Shown: in pieces, positions 34,176-43,319 of the stretch | Numbering within the stretch: position 1 is the first letter of the stretch | Layout: each line of letters starts with the position of its first letter | Assembly (NCBI RefSeq): GCF_000730645.1 | Contig: NZ_BBIU01000016.1 | Location: 124,001 to 188,000, forward strand | Origin: Pseudomonas parafulva NBRC 16636 = DSM 17004 | GTDB lineage: Bacteria > Pseudomonadota > Gammaproteobacteria > Pseudomonadales > Pseudomonadaceae | Length of the DNA stretch: 64,000 nt | Reading direction: 5' to 3' | Program-made: the position numbers and the translations under genes | Notes under the pieces: model-generated | Databases searched by the model: none | The model's input: the letters and a program-made list of their open reading frames with translations, nothing else | What the model was told of the DNA's origin: nothing

Positions 34176-35045
34176 ATGACGACCCCGGCCGAACACCAGC
34201 GCCTGCTGCGCCTGGCTACCCGCGCCTCGTTGGCGGTAGCCAGCATTCTGGTGGTGAGCAAGGCGCTGGCCTGGTGGCTGAGCGGTTCGGTCAGCCTGCT
34301 GGCCGGGCTGACCGACTCGGCACTGGATGCAGTGGCTTCCTTCCTCAACCTGCTGGCCGTGCACTATGCGCTGCGGCCCGCCGATGACGACCACCGTTTC
34401 GGCCATGGCAAGGCCGAAGCCCTGGCCGGCATTGCACAGGCGCTGTTCATCGGCGGCAGTGCGGTGCTGATCGGCCTGCAGGCGGTCGAGCGCCTGCAGG
34501 CACCGCAACCCTTGGGTGACACGGCCGTGGGTATCGCCGTGATGCTGTTGTCGCTGGCACTCACGGTCGCGTTGCTCGCCTTGCAGCGCAAGGTCATACG
34601 GGTGACGGGCTCCACGGCAGTGCGCGCCGACTCGCTGCATTACCGCTCCGACCTGCTGCTCAACGGCAGCATCCTGCTGGCATTGCTGCTGGCCCGTTTC
34701 GGCTGGCCACAACTTGACGCCTTGTTCGGCCTGGGCATCGCTTTCTACATCTTGTGGAGCGCCTTGCAGATTGCCCGTGAAAGCACGGCCATCCTCATGG
34801 ACCAGGAGCTGCCGGGTGATGTCAGCGATGACATGGCCCGCCGAGTGCTGGCTATCGACGGGGTACAGGGGGTGCACGACCTGCGCACGCGCATGTCAGG
34901 CAACCAGTGGTTCGTGCAGTTGCACATCGAACTGCCCGGCCAGTTGCCTCTGCACCAGGCCCACAGCTTGTGCGTGCAGGCCTCGGAGGTGATCCGCCAG
35001 CATTACCCGAAGGCGGATGTGATCGTGCACGCCGACCCTCTTTGA
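34176..35045 (+). CDS. Cation diffusion facilitator (FieF/YiiP-like metal exporter)
   Basis: The 289-residue protein has six hydrophobic segments and both metal-site motifs: TDSALDAV in helix 2 (two Asp) and SLHYRSDL in helix 5 (His and Asp), plus FGHGKAEAL in the loop after helix 2. The C-terminal cytoplasmic domain contains the ferredoxin-like fold of the CDF family (VQGVHDLRTRM, WFVQLHIEL). CDF proteins expel Zn, Fe, Cd or Co in exchange for protons; the DD/HD site fits a zinc/iron-type member. GAGG precedes the ATG. It sits just after the small lipoprotein gene. Confidence 0.93.
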   Translation: MTTPAEHQRLLRLATRASLAVASILVVSKALAWWLSGSVSLLAGLTDSALDAVASFLNLLAVHYALRPADDDHRFGHGKAEALAGIAQALFIGGSAVLIGLQAVERLQAPQPLGDTAVGIAVMLLSLALTVALLALQRKVIRVTGSTAVRADSLHYRSDLLLNGSILLALLLARFGWPQLDALFGLGIAFYILWSALQIARESTAILMDQELPGDVSDDMARRVLAIDGVQGVHDLRTRMSGNQWFVQLHIELPGQLPLHQAHSLCVQASEVIRQHYPKADVIVHADPL

Positions 35046-35055
35046 CGGGCACGCC

Positions 35056-35916
35056 TCAGTTGATGCTGTAACCCCTGCCGCTGAAGCAGGCGCCCAGCGC
35101 CCGGCGGTAGTTATCCACAACCGGTGCCGGGGGCGCATAGGCTGCGGTGGCGGGGTCGAAGCCTGACTGGCTGACTGCCCAGCGATGGCACTGGTAACGG
35201 TCCTGCTCCTGCTGCTGCGGGCCCTGGCCGTACATCGGGTAGGCCACCACGTCGTACCCGCCTTGTTCTGCCGGCCCAGGCCCAGGCGGCGGCGCGACGG
35301 CAGGTGGGTTGACCACCACGTACTGGCGGCTGTCATCCAGGTATTGGTAGTAGGTATCGGCCACCAGGTAGAACAGTGCGCCGTCCCGTGTCACCTCCCG
35401 GGCATAGGGCGGCAGGTAGTCCACACGCACCCCGTGGGGCGGTGCCACCACGATGTATTCCCTGCCGTGTGGGCGGTACCAATACCCGCCTGAGTAGAAG
35501 TAGTCCCGGCCGCCGTAGGGCACCTTCCAGTACTGGTCAGGAAAGCGCTCCACGGTCTGCCCCGGCCGGTACCGCGGCCCAGGGCCCCAACCGCTGCCCT
35601 GCCCGTCGGGCCGGCCATGCCAGCCTTCACCAGGCCCACGGCCAGGGCCATCGCCACGCCACGGCCGGTCATCGCCGTGGCGCCGCGGAATATCCTGGTA
35701 ATAGCCCGGGCGTGGCGGCTGGGTTTGCTGCACTTCATCGCGTGAATTCAGCGCCCGCCCTGGCGCAGGGGCAGGCGCAGCGCCGGGCCCAGCCTCACCA
35801 GGTGGCTGCGGGCCGGGTGCGCCCGGGCCCTCGCCCGGCCCGGCGGCCACAGCGCCCAGGCTGACGCCCAAGCCCAGCAAACCTACACTTGCCCACAGCC
35901 GAATACGCGACTTCAT
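35056..35916 (-). CDS. DUF6515-family secreted/periplasmic protein
   Basis: The 286-residue protein has a signal peptide (MKSRIRLWASVGLLGLGVSL then GAVAAG), a Gly/Pro-rich middle, then a conserved part with YYFYSGGYWYRPHGREYIVV-like aromatic clusters and hydrophobic strands, and a C-terminal Cys-containing region (YQCHRWAV, GACFSGRGY) like the DUF6515 or YMGG-type exported family. Function is unknown. The start at 35916 is the natural signal-peptide ATG; a longer frame upstream is not protein-like. A structured RNA and a terminator lie 90 bases upstream on the same strand. Confidence 0.8.
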   Translation of the reverse strand: MKSRIRLWASVGLLGLGVSLGAVAAGPGEGPGAPGPQPPGEAGPGAAPAPAPGRALNSRDEVQQTQPPRPGYYQDIPRRHGDDRPWRGDGPGRGPGEGWHGRPDGQGSGWGPGPRYRPGQTVERFPDQYWKVPYGGRDYFYSGGYWYRPHGREYIVVAPPHGVRVDYLPPYAREVTRDGALFYLVADTYYQYLDDSRQYVVVNPPAVAPPPGPGPAEQGGYDVVAYPMYGQGPQQQEQDRYQCHRWAVSQSGFDPATAAYAPPAPVVDNYRRALGACFSGRGYSIN

Positions 35917-35998
35917 GGTATGCCTCTCGGTTGAAAAAACGGCTAGCGACGACAGTCTACCGCGCCAGCCGGGCAGGCCCATTAAATTTGCGACCATG

Positions 35999-36025
35999 AA
36001 AAAAGGGAGGCCACTGGGGCCTCCC
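35999..36025 (-). terminator. Intrinsic terminator on the minus strand
   Basis: Arms GGGAGGCC and GGCCTCCC (36005-36012 and 36018-36025) with a five-base loop are followed on the minus strand by six T. It ends a transcript that comes from about 36190, upstream of which there is no gene on this strand. It lies 83 bases before the start codon of the DUF6515 gene. Confidence 0.85.
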
Positions 36026-36189
36026 TTCAGGAATTGTCGTCCGTGCTCGGCGCTTGTGGCCCCGGCTCACCTCACACCGTCTTCTGGAGGGTGCGTAGCC
36101 CGGGGACCTGGCACATCCTGTTGGATGGCTGGCCGCGACCGCCCGCCTAGGGCGCGTCGCCGTGGACTGATGTCCGGGCAGTGATTCTG
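35999..36189 (-). ncRNA. Probable structured small RNA with its own terminator, family unknown
   Basis: On the minus strand, about 190 bases without a gene contain five strong hairpins in a row. In plus coordinates they are GGAC/GTCC at 36164-36175; GCGAC..GCCC/GGGC..GTCGC at 36135-36160; CATCC/GGATG at 36114-36127; a long-range CCCCGG/CCGGGG pairing (36060-36065 with 36100-36105) that encloses CACC/GGTG (36075-36078 with 36090-36093); and the terminator at 36005-36025 followed by six U. A possible -10 (TATCTT on the minus strand) is at 36196-36201. I do not recognise the family: it does not look like tmRNA, RNase P RNA, SRP RNA or a TPP or cobalamin riboswitch. It could also be a leader of the gene at 35916. 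Confidence 0.6.
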
Positions 36190-36251
36190 TTGATAAAGAT
36201 ACCGGGGCAGAGGCGGCACAGGATTGCGAAGATTGCTCGGATAAATAGCAC

Positions 36252-36281
36252 TTGCGCAATTTTTTACCCTGGATTGATAAT
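36252..36281 (+). promoter_or_regulatory. Probable sigma-70 promoter of the Lrp-family regulator gene
   Basis: TTGCGC (36252-36257) and GATAAT (36276-36281) are separated by 18 bases, which fits a -35 and -10 pair. Transcription would begin near 36288, giving a 5' leader of about 26 bases before the GTG start at 36314. The pair was found by eye. Confidence 0.55.
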
Positions 36282-36313
36282 TCGCCGCAATCTGAAAAGA
36301 AAAGGATCAACAC

Positions 36314-36790
36314 GTGAGCAAACTCGACCGCTACGACCTGAGCATCCTCGCCGAATTGCAGCGCGATGCCCGCATCTCCAACCAGGAACTGGCCGAGCGC
36401 ATCGGCCTATCGCCCTCGCCCTGCTCGCGTCGGGTCAAACAGCTGGAGGACGATGGCTACATCGCCCGGCAGGTGGCCTTGCTCGACCGCAAGAAGCTGG
36501 GCCTGAGCCTGACCGCCTACGTGCTGATCGGCATGGACCGGCACACGCCCGAACGTTTCGAAACCTTCGAGGCGGCCATCCGCAACCTGCCGCAAGTGCT
36601 CGAATGCAGCCTGGTGACCGGTATGGATGCCGACTACCAGCTCAAAGTGGTGGTGCCCGACATGGACCATTACCAGAAGCTGTTGCTGGGCAGCCTAACG
36701 CGGATCGAAGGCGTTACCAGCGTGCGCTCGAGCTTCGTGCTGAACCAGGTACTGGCCAGTACCGAGCTTCCATTGACCCACCTGCGGTAG
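36314..36790 (+). CDS. Lrp/AsnC-family transcriptional regulator
   Basis: The 158-residue protein has an N-terminal winged helix-turn-helix (LDRYDLSILAELQRDAR, then ISNQELAERIGLSPSPCSRRV, and LEDDGYI), followed by the RAM ligand-binding domain (VLECSLVTGMDADYQLKVVV). It starts with GTG, with AGGA eight bases upstream. Lrp/AsnC proteins form dimers and higher multimers and respond to amino acids. The regulated genes are not evident; a divergent structured RNA begins about 125 bases upstream and could be a target. Confidence 0.92.
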   Translation: MSKLDRYDLSILAELQRDARISNQELAERIGLSPSPCSRRVKQLEDDGYIARQVALLDRKKLGLSLTAYVLIGMDRHTPERFETFEAAIRNLPQVLECSLVTGMDADYQLKVVVPDMDHYQKLLLGSLTRIEGVTSVRSSFVLNQVLASTELPLTHLR

Positions 36791-36844
36791 ATGCCGTTGA
36801 GCCTGGGCGTATAATCGCCCGCTCAGCCTGCCTGGAGAACCCTG

Positions 36845-37048
36845 ATGGATCCTGCCGTATTCGAAGAATGGATGATGATCATCCTAGTCACCGTGTTGAT
36901 CGGTTTCATGGGGTTCATCGTGTGGGACCTGGCCAAGAAATCCAAGGCCGGACGGTTCGGCACCTTCATCCTGTTCTTCGTGCTGGGGCTGGGCGTGCTG
37001 GCCTTCGTGATCAAAAGCGTGGTGGTGGGCTTTCTCGAGGGCGTCTGA
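36845..37048 (+). CDS. DUF2788-family small membrane protein
   Basis: The 67-residue protein has two hydrophobic segments (about 11-30 and 41-63) joined by a charged KKSKAGRFG loop. It matches the size and pattern of the DUF2788 family of unknown inner-membrane proteins. TGGAGAA lies before the ATG. It ends three bases before the end of the convergent rluE gene, so the two must share or overlap their transcript ends. Confidence 0.85.
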   Translation: MDPAVFEEWMMIILVTVLIGFMGFIVWDLAKKSKAGRFGTFILFFVLGLGVLAFVIKSVVVGFLEGV

Positions 37049-37051
37049 GCG

Positions 37052-37684
37052 TTAAAGGGCCGGCGCCACTTCACGCCAGCAACCCTGCTCCAGGCCATCC
37101 AGTGTCCAGTCACCGATGCGTACCCGCACCAGGCGCAAGGTGGGTAGCCCTACAGCTGCCGTCATCCGCCGTACCTGGCGGTTACGGCCTTCGCGGATCA
37201 CCAGCTCTAGCCAGTGGGTGGGCACGCTCTTGCGAAAGCGCACCGGCGGGTTGCGCGGCCACAGCGGTGGCTCTTCCAGGCGGCGCGCCTCGGCGGGCAG
37301 CGTGAGCCCATCATTCAACTGCACCCCCTCGCGCAAGCGCTGCAACTGCTCGTCGTTGGGCTCACCCTCTACCTGTACCCAGTAGGTCTTGGCCAGCTTG
37401 TGCCTGGGGTCGGCGATTCGCGCCTGCAGGCTGCCGTCGTTGGTCAGCAGCAGCAAGCCTTCGCTGTCCCGGTCCAGGCGCCCGGCCGGGTATACACCGG
37501 GTATGTCGATGAAGTCCTTGAGCGTGGCACGGCCTTCACCGTCGCTGAACTGCGTCAACACATCGAAGGGCTTGTTGAACAGGATCAGCCGCGGCTCGGC
37601 CGGTGGCGCCTTGGCCTGGCGACGGGGGCCGGGAGCAGGCCGCGCCTGGGGGCGGCGCGGCTTGGAACGGGGTGGCAGTGACAT
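37052..37684 (-). CDS. rluE: 23S rRNA pseudouridine synthase RluE
   Basis: The 210-residue protein belongs to the RsuA/RluE group. It has [12 protein letters not shown] at the start of the fold, the catalytic region [17 protein letters not shown] (Asp of GRLDRD), and RNRQVRRM near the end. The N-terminal S4 domain of RsuA is replaced by a Pro/Arg-rich basic tail, as in RluE, which makes pseudouridine in helix 89 of 23S rRNA. GAGGG before the ATG overlaps the end of the upstream amn gene; the two genes are six bases apart on the same strand. Confidence 0.88.
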   Translation of the reverse strand: MSLPPRSKPRRPQARPAPGPRRQAKAPPAEPRLILFNKPFDVLTQFSDGEGRATLKDFIDIPGVYPAGRLDRDSEGLLLLTNDGSLQARIADPRHKLAKTYWVQVEGEPNDEQLQRLREGVQLNDGLTLPAEARRLEEPPLWPRNPPVRFRKSVPTHWLELVIREGRNRQVRRMTAAVGLPTLRLVRVRIGDWTLDGLEQGCWREVAPAL

Positions 37685-37690
37685 GGACCC

Positions 37691-39154
37691 TCAGCGGAAC
37701 GGCGGCTCATCGAAGCTGCGCAGTTTACGCGAGTGCAGCGAGTTGAGCTCGGTGCGCAGCAGGTCCAGCGCAGCGATACCGATCTTCAGGTGCTGGCTGA
37801 CGGCGCGGTTGTAGAACGCGTTGGCCGAACCCGGCAGCTTGATTTCGCTGTGCAGCGGCTTGTCCGACACGCACAGCAGCGTGCCGTAAGGCACCCGCAG
37901 GCGGTAACCCTGGGCGGCGATGGTGCCGCTTTCCATGTCCACGGCCACGGCCCGGGACAGGTTGATCAGCGGCCGCTCCTGGGCCCAGCGCAGCTCCCAG
38001 TTGCGGTCGTCGTAGGTCAGCACGGTGCCGGTACGCAGGCGCTTCTTCAACTGCTCGCCGCGTTCGCCGGTCACCTGCGCAGCCGCCTCCTGCAAGGCCA
38101 TTTGCACCTCGGCCAGGGCAGGGATCGGAATATTCGGCGGTACTACCCGGTCCAGGATGCCGTCACGGCGCATGTAGGCATGGGCCAGTACGTAATCACC
38201 GATGGTCTGCGACTGGCGCAGGCCGCCACAGTGGCCGATCATCAGCCAGCAGTGCGGGCGCAGCACGGCCAGGTGGTCGGTGATGTTCTTGGCATTGGAC
38301 GGGCCTACACCGATGTTGACCAGGGTGATGCCATCGCCGTCTTCGGCGATCAGGTGGTAAGCCGGCATCTGGTAGCGGTGCCACACCACGCCGGCCACCA
38401 GGGCCTGCGCCTCGCCATGGTCCATGGCCTTTTCGATCACCACGTTGCCGGGCAGCACCATGCGCACGAAGCGCGGGTCATCGCGCAGTTGGTCCAGACC
38501 GTGGCTGATGAACTGGTCCACATAGCGGTGGTAGTTGGTCAGCAGGATCCAGGGCTGCACATGGCGCCAGTCGCTGCCGGTGTAGTGCACCAGCCGGCGC
38601 AGCGAGAAATCGACGCGCGTCGCGTCGAACAGCGCCAGGGGCAAGGTATCGGTACTGTCCCAGTCGTACAGGCCGTCGGCGATGTTGTCAGTGGCAGCAG
38701 ACAGGTCGGTGCTGGGGAACACCCGCGCCAGTTGCGCCGCGGTAATGCCGCTGCCCGCCAGTTCATCGCCCTGGTCGACCACGTAGGGGTACGGGATGCT
38801 CTGCTCGCTGACGCCCACCTCCACCGTGACGGTGTAGTCGTGCATCAATGGGCGCAGTTGCTCCAGCAGGTAACCGCGAAACGCAGCCGGCTGGGTGATG
38901 GTGACGCTGTAGGTACCGGCCACCTGCACCTTGGCGTAGGCACGCGTGGTGGCCGCGACTTCGCCGTGGCTGTAGTAGGTCAGGCGCAACGCCGGGTAGC
39001 GGAACAGGTCACGCGCCTGGGCATCGGGCTCGGTACGGTCCTTCAGGTAACGTTTCAGGGCCTGGCTGAGGGCACTGGTGGCCTGCTCGTGCAAGGCCGC
39101 CAGACGATCGACGGCCTGTTCGGGAGTATCAACGACTTCAAACGCTTGGCTCAC
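37691..39154 (-). CDS. amn: AMP nucleosidase
   Basis: The 487-residue protein is the full length of Amn. It splits AMP into adenine and ribose 5-phosphate and so helps set the adenylate pool. The N-terminal domain is Amn-specific, and the C-terminal half is of the phosphorylase superfamily (VNIGVGPSNAKNITDHLAVL and AVDMESGTIAAQGYRLRV regions). The start is a GTG at 39154, with AGGA eight bases upstream, which gives the expected SQAFEVVDTPEQAV beginning; upstream in-frame codons are not protein-like. rluE follows six bases later. Confidence 0.93.
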   Translation of the reverse strand: MSQAFEVVDTPEQAVDRLAALHEQATSALSQALKRYLKDRTEPDAQARDLFRYPALRLTYYSHGEVAATTRAYAKVQVAGTYSVTITQPAAFRGYLLEQLRPLMHDYTVTVEVGVSEQSIPYPYVVDQGDELAGSGITAAQLARVFPSTDLSAATDNIADGLYDWDSTDTLPLALFDATRVDFSLRRLVHYTGSDWRHVQPWILLTNYHRYVDQFISHGLDQLRDDPRFVRMVLPGNVVIEKAMDHGEAQALVAGVVWHRYQMPAYHLIAEDGDGITLVNIGVGPSNAKNITDHLAVLRPHCWLMIGHCGGLRQSQTIGDYVLAHAYMRRDGILDRVVPPNIPIPALAEVQMALQEAAAQVTGERGEQLKKRLRTGTVLTYDDRNWELRWAQERPLINLSRAVAVDMESGTIAAQGYRLRVPYGTLLCVSDKPLHSEIKLPGSANAFYNRAVSQHLKIGIAALDLLRTELNSLHSRKLRSFDEPPFR

Positions 39155-39302
39155 ACTGTGCTTCCTGTCTGGACATGCATGGGAATCATCTTGCCTGCCT
39201 TCTTGGGCAAATACACCCCCATTGATCGGTGTTGCACCCATTCGCCCCCCTTGAGCTCAGCACCGCACCTGTAAACCCGTGCCCACCCTCAGAACAGCCC
39301 GT

Positions 39303-40955
39303 TCATCCCACCCAGGCTGGCGTGGCCCTTGCCACCAACGCCTCCACATCGGCCCCCCGCGGCAGCGCCCCGTACGCCCGCCCACTGCCTGCCAGGCGGC
39401 TACCGATGAACGCATCGCTGACCACCGCGTTACCCGCCTGTAGTAACAGCTTGGCCTGCAGCGCCAGGGCAATGTCTTCAGTCAGCTGCCGCGCCCGGTA
39501 CTGCAGGTCACCGGTGTCGGTAAACGCGGCCTTCAGGTTGCCGATATGCGCCGCCAGGCGAGGGTCGCCATGGCCATCGCCCAGTTCTGTAAACAGCGCA
39601 TCCAGCACGCCCGGCTCCTTGGACAAGGCCCGCAGCACGTCCAGGCATTGCACGTTGCCCGAGCCTTCCCAGGTCGAGTTCACTGGCGCTTCGCGGTACA
39701 GCCGCGGCAGGATGCTGTCTTCCACATAACCGGCACCGCCCAGGCATTCGGCCGCTTCGTTGATCATGCCGGGGGCGCGTTTGCACAGCCAGTATTTGCC
39801 CACTGCCGTGACCAGCCGTGCAAAATGAGCCTGCTGCGGGTCATCCAGTTGCTCCAGTGCCTGCCCCATGCGCAGGCTCAAGGCCAGCGCGGCTTCGCTT
39901 TCCAGCGCCAGGTCGGCCAGCACGTTCTGCATCAATGGCTGGGCGTTCAGCAACCGCCCGCCCACCTTGCGATGCGCACAGTGGTGGGCAGCCTGGGTCA
40001 GTGCCTGGCGCATCAGGGCGCTGGAGCCAACCATGCAGTCGAAGCGCGTCATCGCCACCATTTCGATGATGGTCGGCACACCCCGCCCCTCTTCGCCGAC
40101 CATCCACGCCAGCGCCCCCCGGAATTCGACCTCGCTGGAGGCATTGGCGCAATTGCCCAGCTTGTTCTTGAGCCGCTGGATATAGAACTGGTTGCGGTTG
40201 TCGTCCGGGCGATGGCGCGGCAACAGGAAGCAACTGAGGCCTTTCTCGGTTTGCGCCAAGGTGAGGAAGGCATCGCACATCGGCGCCGAACAAAACCATT
40301 TGTGGCCAACCAGCTCATAAGGCTGGCCCGGCCCCGGCGCCCCCACCGGGTAAGCCCGGGTGGTGTTGGCGCGCACATCGGTCCCCCCCTGCTTTTCGGT
40401 CATGGCCATGCCCAGGGTGACGCCTGCCTTGTGCCGGTCGCCGACATTGCGCGGGTCGTACTGGCAGGCCAGGATCTTCGGCAGCCAGTACTCGGCCAGC
40501 TCGGGTTGCAGCCGCAGCGCCGGAACGGCAGCGAAGGTCATGGTCAGCGGGCAACCGCTGCCCGCCTCGGCCTGGCTGTGCAGGTAGGTCATCGAGGCGC
40601 GCGCCACGTGGGCGCCGGGGCGGGGTTCGGCCCAAGGCAGCGAAGGCAGGCCATGCTCGACGGCGGTGCGCATCAGTTCATGGTAGGCCGGGTGGAATTC
40701 GACCAGGTCGATACGGTGGCCATAGCGGTCATGGCTGCTGAATTCGGGTTTGTGCGCGTTGGCCAGGAAACCTGCCTGCATCAATGGCCCACCGGCCAGC
40801 GCGCCGTAGGTATCGATCCGCGACTCGGCCCAGCCCGCCCCGTAACGCCTGGACCACTCCTGAAGCGGCAGGTCGAGGCGGTAGAGGTTGGCGCCATCCA
40901 GGGGTGGGGGCTGGTTGGTGACTTCGTGGGTTTCAGCGTACTGGTGCAGGTTCAT
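39303..40955 (-). CDS. Acyl-CoA dehydrogenase, AidB-like
   Basis: The 550-residue protein has the AidB-like N-terminal pattern (TNQPPPLDGANLYRLD), then the acyl-CoA dehydrogenase fold with MAMTEKQGGTDVRAN, a FAD-contacting segment. The C-terminal Arg-rich helix includes ECLGGAGYVEDS, where the Glu may be the catalytic base, and LYREAPVNSTWEGSGNVQ. AidB protects DNA from alkylation in E. coli, while similar enzymes in pseudomonads may be ordinary isovaleryl- or long-chain acyl-CoA dehydrogenases. AGGAG precedes the ATG. It stands alone, next to the sensor kinase gene on the same strand. Confidence 0.87.
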   Translation of the reverse strand: MNLHQYAETHEVTNQPPPLDGANLYRLDLPLQEWSRRYGAGWAESRIDTYGALAGGPLMQAGFLANAHKPEFSSHDRYGHRIDLVEFHPAYHELMRTAVEHGLPSLPWAEPRPGAHVARASMTYLHSQAEAGSGCPLTMTFAAVPALRLQPELAEYWLPKILACQYDPRNVGDRHKAGVTLGMAMTEKQGGTDVRANTTRAYPVGAPGPGQPYELVGHKWFCSAPMCDAFLTLAQTEKGLSCFLLPRHRPDDNRNQFYIQRLKNKLGNCANASSEVEFRGALAWMVGEEGRGVPTIIEMVAMTRFDCMVGSSALMRQALTQAAHHCAHRKVGGRLLNAQPLMQNVLADLALESEAALALSLRMGQALEQLDDPQQAHFARLVTAVGKYWLCKRAPGMINEAAECLGGAGYVEDSILPRLYREAPVNSTWEGSGNVQCLDVLRALSKEPGVLDALFTELGDGHGDPRLAAHIGNLKAAFTDTGDLQYRARQLTEDIALALQAKLLLQAGNAVVSDAFIGSRLAGSGRAYGALPRGADVEALVARATPAWVG

Positions 40956-41074
40956 GGAGGGCTCCTGGATCCGGGTAGGCTTGAGAGAACCAGTGAAGCA
41001 CTGGTTGCGGGGGAATCAAAGCTCGCCGCACGTTTTGCAGCGTTCAGAGAAGCGCGCCGCCCAACCCCGTACCC

Positions 41075-43063
41075 TCAGGGCAAGCGCCGCGCCTGCCGGA
41101 TATCCGGGCTCATCTGCACCTGCGAAATCGCCATGTTCACACTCAACTCAAACCGGCTCCCTAGCCCACGTGTGGACTCATGGGCCAACCGTGCGCCCAG
41201 CAACTCGCCCATCTGCCGGCAGATCGACAGCCCGATACCCAGCCCGCCATAGCGCCGGGTCATCGACCCATCCACCTGGAAGAAGCGCTGGTACAGGGTC
41301 GACTGCTCCAGATCATCGAAGCCAATGCCGCTGTCGCTCACGGTAAAGCTCAACGCCAGATCCCTCGGCCCCACACGGCGCCCACGCACCTGAACCGTCA
41401 CACCGCCCTGGTGGGTGAACTTCAACCCGTTGTCCACCAGGCAACCCAGGCAACGGGCCAGCTTTTGCGCGTCACCCAGCAGCTCATCCGGGATGTCGGC
41501 GGGAATGTCCAGGCTCAGGTACAGCCCCTTGCTCAACGCCCGCCCCGCATACCCTGCACGCAAGCCCTGCAGCAGTGCGCGCAGGCTGAACGGCGCGGGG
41601 TGCGCGCGCAGGCAGCCTGCCTGCAGTTCAGACAGGGTGAGAATGGCATCCACCAGGTCCATCATGCCCTGCGCCGACCACACGGCAGTGCGGTGGTAAT
41701 GGGCCATTTCGGCGTCCATCGGCAGGGTCTGCATCAACTCCAGCGAGCCGATCACACCATTCATGGGCGTGCGCAGTTCATGGGTAACGCTGGCCAGAAA
41801 CTCATCCTTCAGCCGGTTACTGGTGGCTAACTGCTGGTTGACTTGCTCCAGCGTGCGGCCGGTGTCACGCAGGGCCTGCGCCTGCTGATTGCGCAGGCTG
41901 TTGATGCGGTCGGCCAACGCCAGCGACAGCAACGCCACCTCCAGCGCCGAACCCAGCTGGCTGGCGTACATGGTAATGAACAGGTTCGGCAGGTAACCCA
42001 GGACCATGAGCGTGTTGACCAGCCCACCCAGCAAAAACGCCGTCCAGGCGATGATGAACCACCGCGCCACCCGCAAACCACGCCACCAGGCATACAGCCC
42101 GGCGCTGAAAATGCTCACCGTGAACAGCAGTGCCAGCGCCGTTGCCATGCGCAACGCGATGCCGTAGCGCAGGGTCACGGCCAGCACCATCACCCCTGCG
42201 CCGCCCAGCATCAATGCCTGCAACAGCCGGTCAAACCGCGGACTGATGGTGCGCAGTTGCAAAAAGTGCCGGGCGAACTGGCAGCCAAACAGCCCGGCAG
42301 CGCCGATGAACAGCGGCGTACAGGCATTCGCCCACCAAGGGCTGTTTGGCCACAGGTAGGCAATGCCCGCACCGTTGACCGACACCTGGTACAACCCGAA
42401 CGAAGCGATATACAGGATGTAGTACAGGTAACTGACATCGCGCACGCTCAGGTAAATGAACAGGTTGTACACCAGCATCACCAACAGCACGCCATAGATC
42501 ATGCCCAGCACGTAGAAATGGCTGGGCTGCGCCTCCAGATAGGCCTCCGGCGCCCACAGGGCCAGCGGCGCCTGTACCGAACCCTGGCTGTGCAGGCGCA
42601 AGTAGACAGTGGTGGCCTGCCCAGGTGGCAACTGCAGGCTGAACAGGTAGTTGCTCTGGCGGATCTGGCGGCTGTCGTAAGGCAAGGCATCGCCCGTGCG
42701 CTGAGCCAGCTGAAAATGCCCGTCGGGGTTGGCAACGTACAGTTCAAGGTAATCGAGCGGCGGGTAGGCGAGTTCCAGCAACCACTGGCGTGGCGTGACA
42801 GCGCCCTGCGCGAGGGGCCGCAGCTCAAGCTTGAGCCAGAACACCGAAGTGGAATAGCCGGCGTTCATCACCGCTTGCTGGTGTGGGCGAAAGTGCTGGG
42901 CGAAGCCAGGTGCGCTGACCTGCGCGATGCTGGCACTGCCGTCCGGGTCTTCATACACCTGCATGACCTTGCCCAAAGGCAAGTGACGGGTGGTATCGGC
43001 GAAGTCCACCGCCCCGGCAAGCACCGGCAGCAAACCCAGCAACACAATCAGCAAATAGCGCAT
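41075..43063 (-). CDS. 7TM-DISM sensor histidine kinase
   Basis: The 662-residue protein has a signal peptide, a periplasmic 7TMR-DISMED2 domain (about 30-170), seven membrane segments (about 183-385), a coiled coil, and then a histidine kinase core. His428 lies in HELRTPMNG; the ATPase motifs are VDNGLKF (N-box), SDSGIGFDD and GGLGIGLSICR. No receiver domain follows, so it needs a partner response regulator, and none is encoded nearby. Signals of this class are often carbohydrates or small ligands. The ATG at 43063 has a weak ribosome site but begins the natural signal peptide. Confidence 0.92.
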   Translation of the reverse strand: MRYLLIVLLGLLPVLAGAVDFADTTRHLPLGKVMQVYEDPDGSASIAQVSAPGFAQHFRPHQQAVMNAGYSTSVFWLKLELRPLAQGAVTPRQWLLELAYPPLDYLELYVANPDGHFQLAQRTGDALPYDSRQIRQSNYLFSLQLPPGQATTVYLRLHSQGSVQAPLALWAPEAYLEAQPSHFYVLGMIYGVLLVMLVYNLFIYLSVRDVSYLYYILYIASFGLYQVSVNGAGIAYLWPNSPWWANACTPLFIGAAGLFGCQFARHFLQLRTISPRFDRLLQALMLGGAGVMVLAVTLRYGIALRMATALALLFTVSIFSAGLYAWWRGLRVARWFIIAWTAFLLGGLVNTLMVLGYLPNLFITMYASQLGSALEVALLSLALADRINSLRNQQAQALRDTGRTLEQVNQQLATSNRLKDEFLASVTHELRTPMNGVIGSLELMQTLPMDAEMAHYHRTAVWSAQGMMDLVDAILTLSELQAGCLRAHPAPFSLRALLQGLRAGYAGRALSKGLYLSLDIPADIPDELLGDAQKLARCLGCLVDNGLKFTHQGGVTVQVRGRRVGPRDLALSFTVSDSGIGFDDLEQSTLYQRFFQVDGSMTRRYGGLGIGLSICRQMGELLGARLAHESTRGLGSRFELSVNMAISQVQMSPDIRQARRLP

Positions 43064-43319
43064 ACAGCCCCAGCATGGCCTGGCCAGTCGCGTCGTGTTC
43101 GCCTCCTTTCCGTTTGAGACGACGTGAGCCGGCAGTACCCATTGATCGAATGATGCGCGCACTCTAGCACACCTGCGTCAGGCTGCCGCAGGCAACACTG
43201 AAGAAGCCTCTCTAGAACAGTGCTTACAGGCCATTATCAACTACAGTCCTTACCCTGACACAACTAAACCCGCGCCTGGGGCAGCCCCTCAAACCGCTTT
43301 GGTGGTAAGCTCGCCGACC

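Noticed and set aside
37733..39274. Plus-strand open frame of 513 codons across amn
   Set aside because: Antisense shadow; amn is full length with conserved motifs.
43064..43319. TPP riboswitch upstream of thiD
   Set aside because: The conserved CTGAGA and ACC..CTGATCTGG-type segments are absent.
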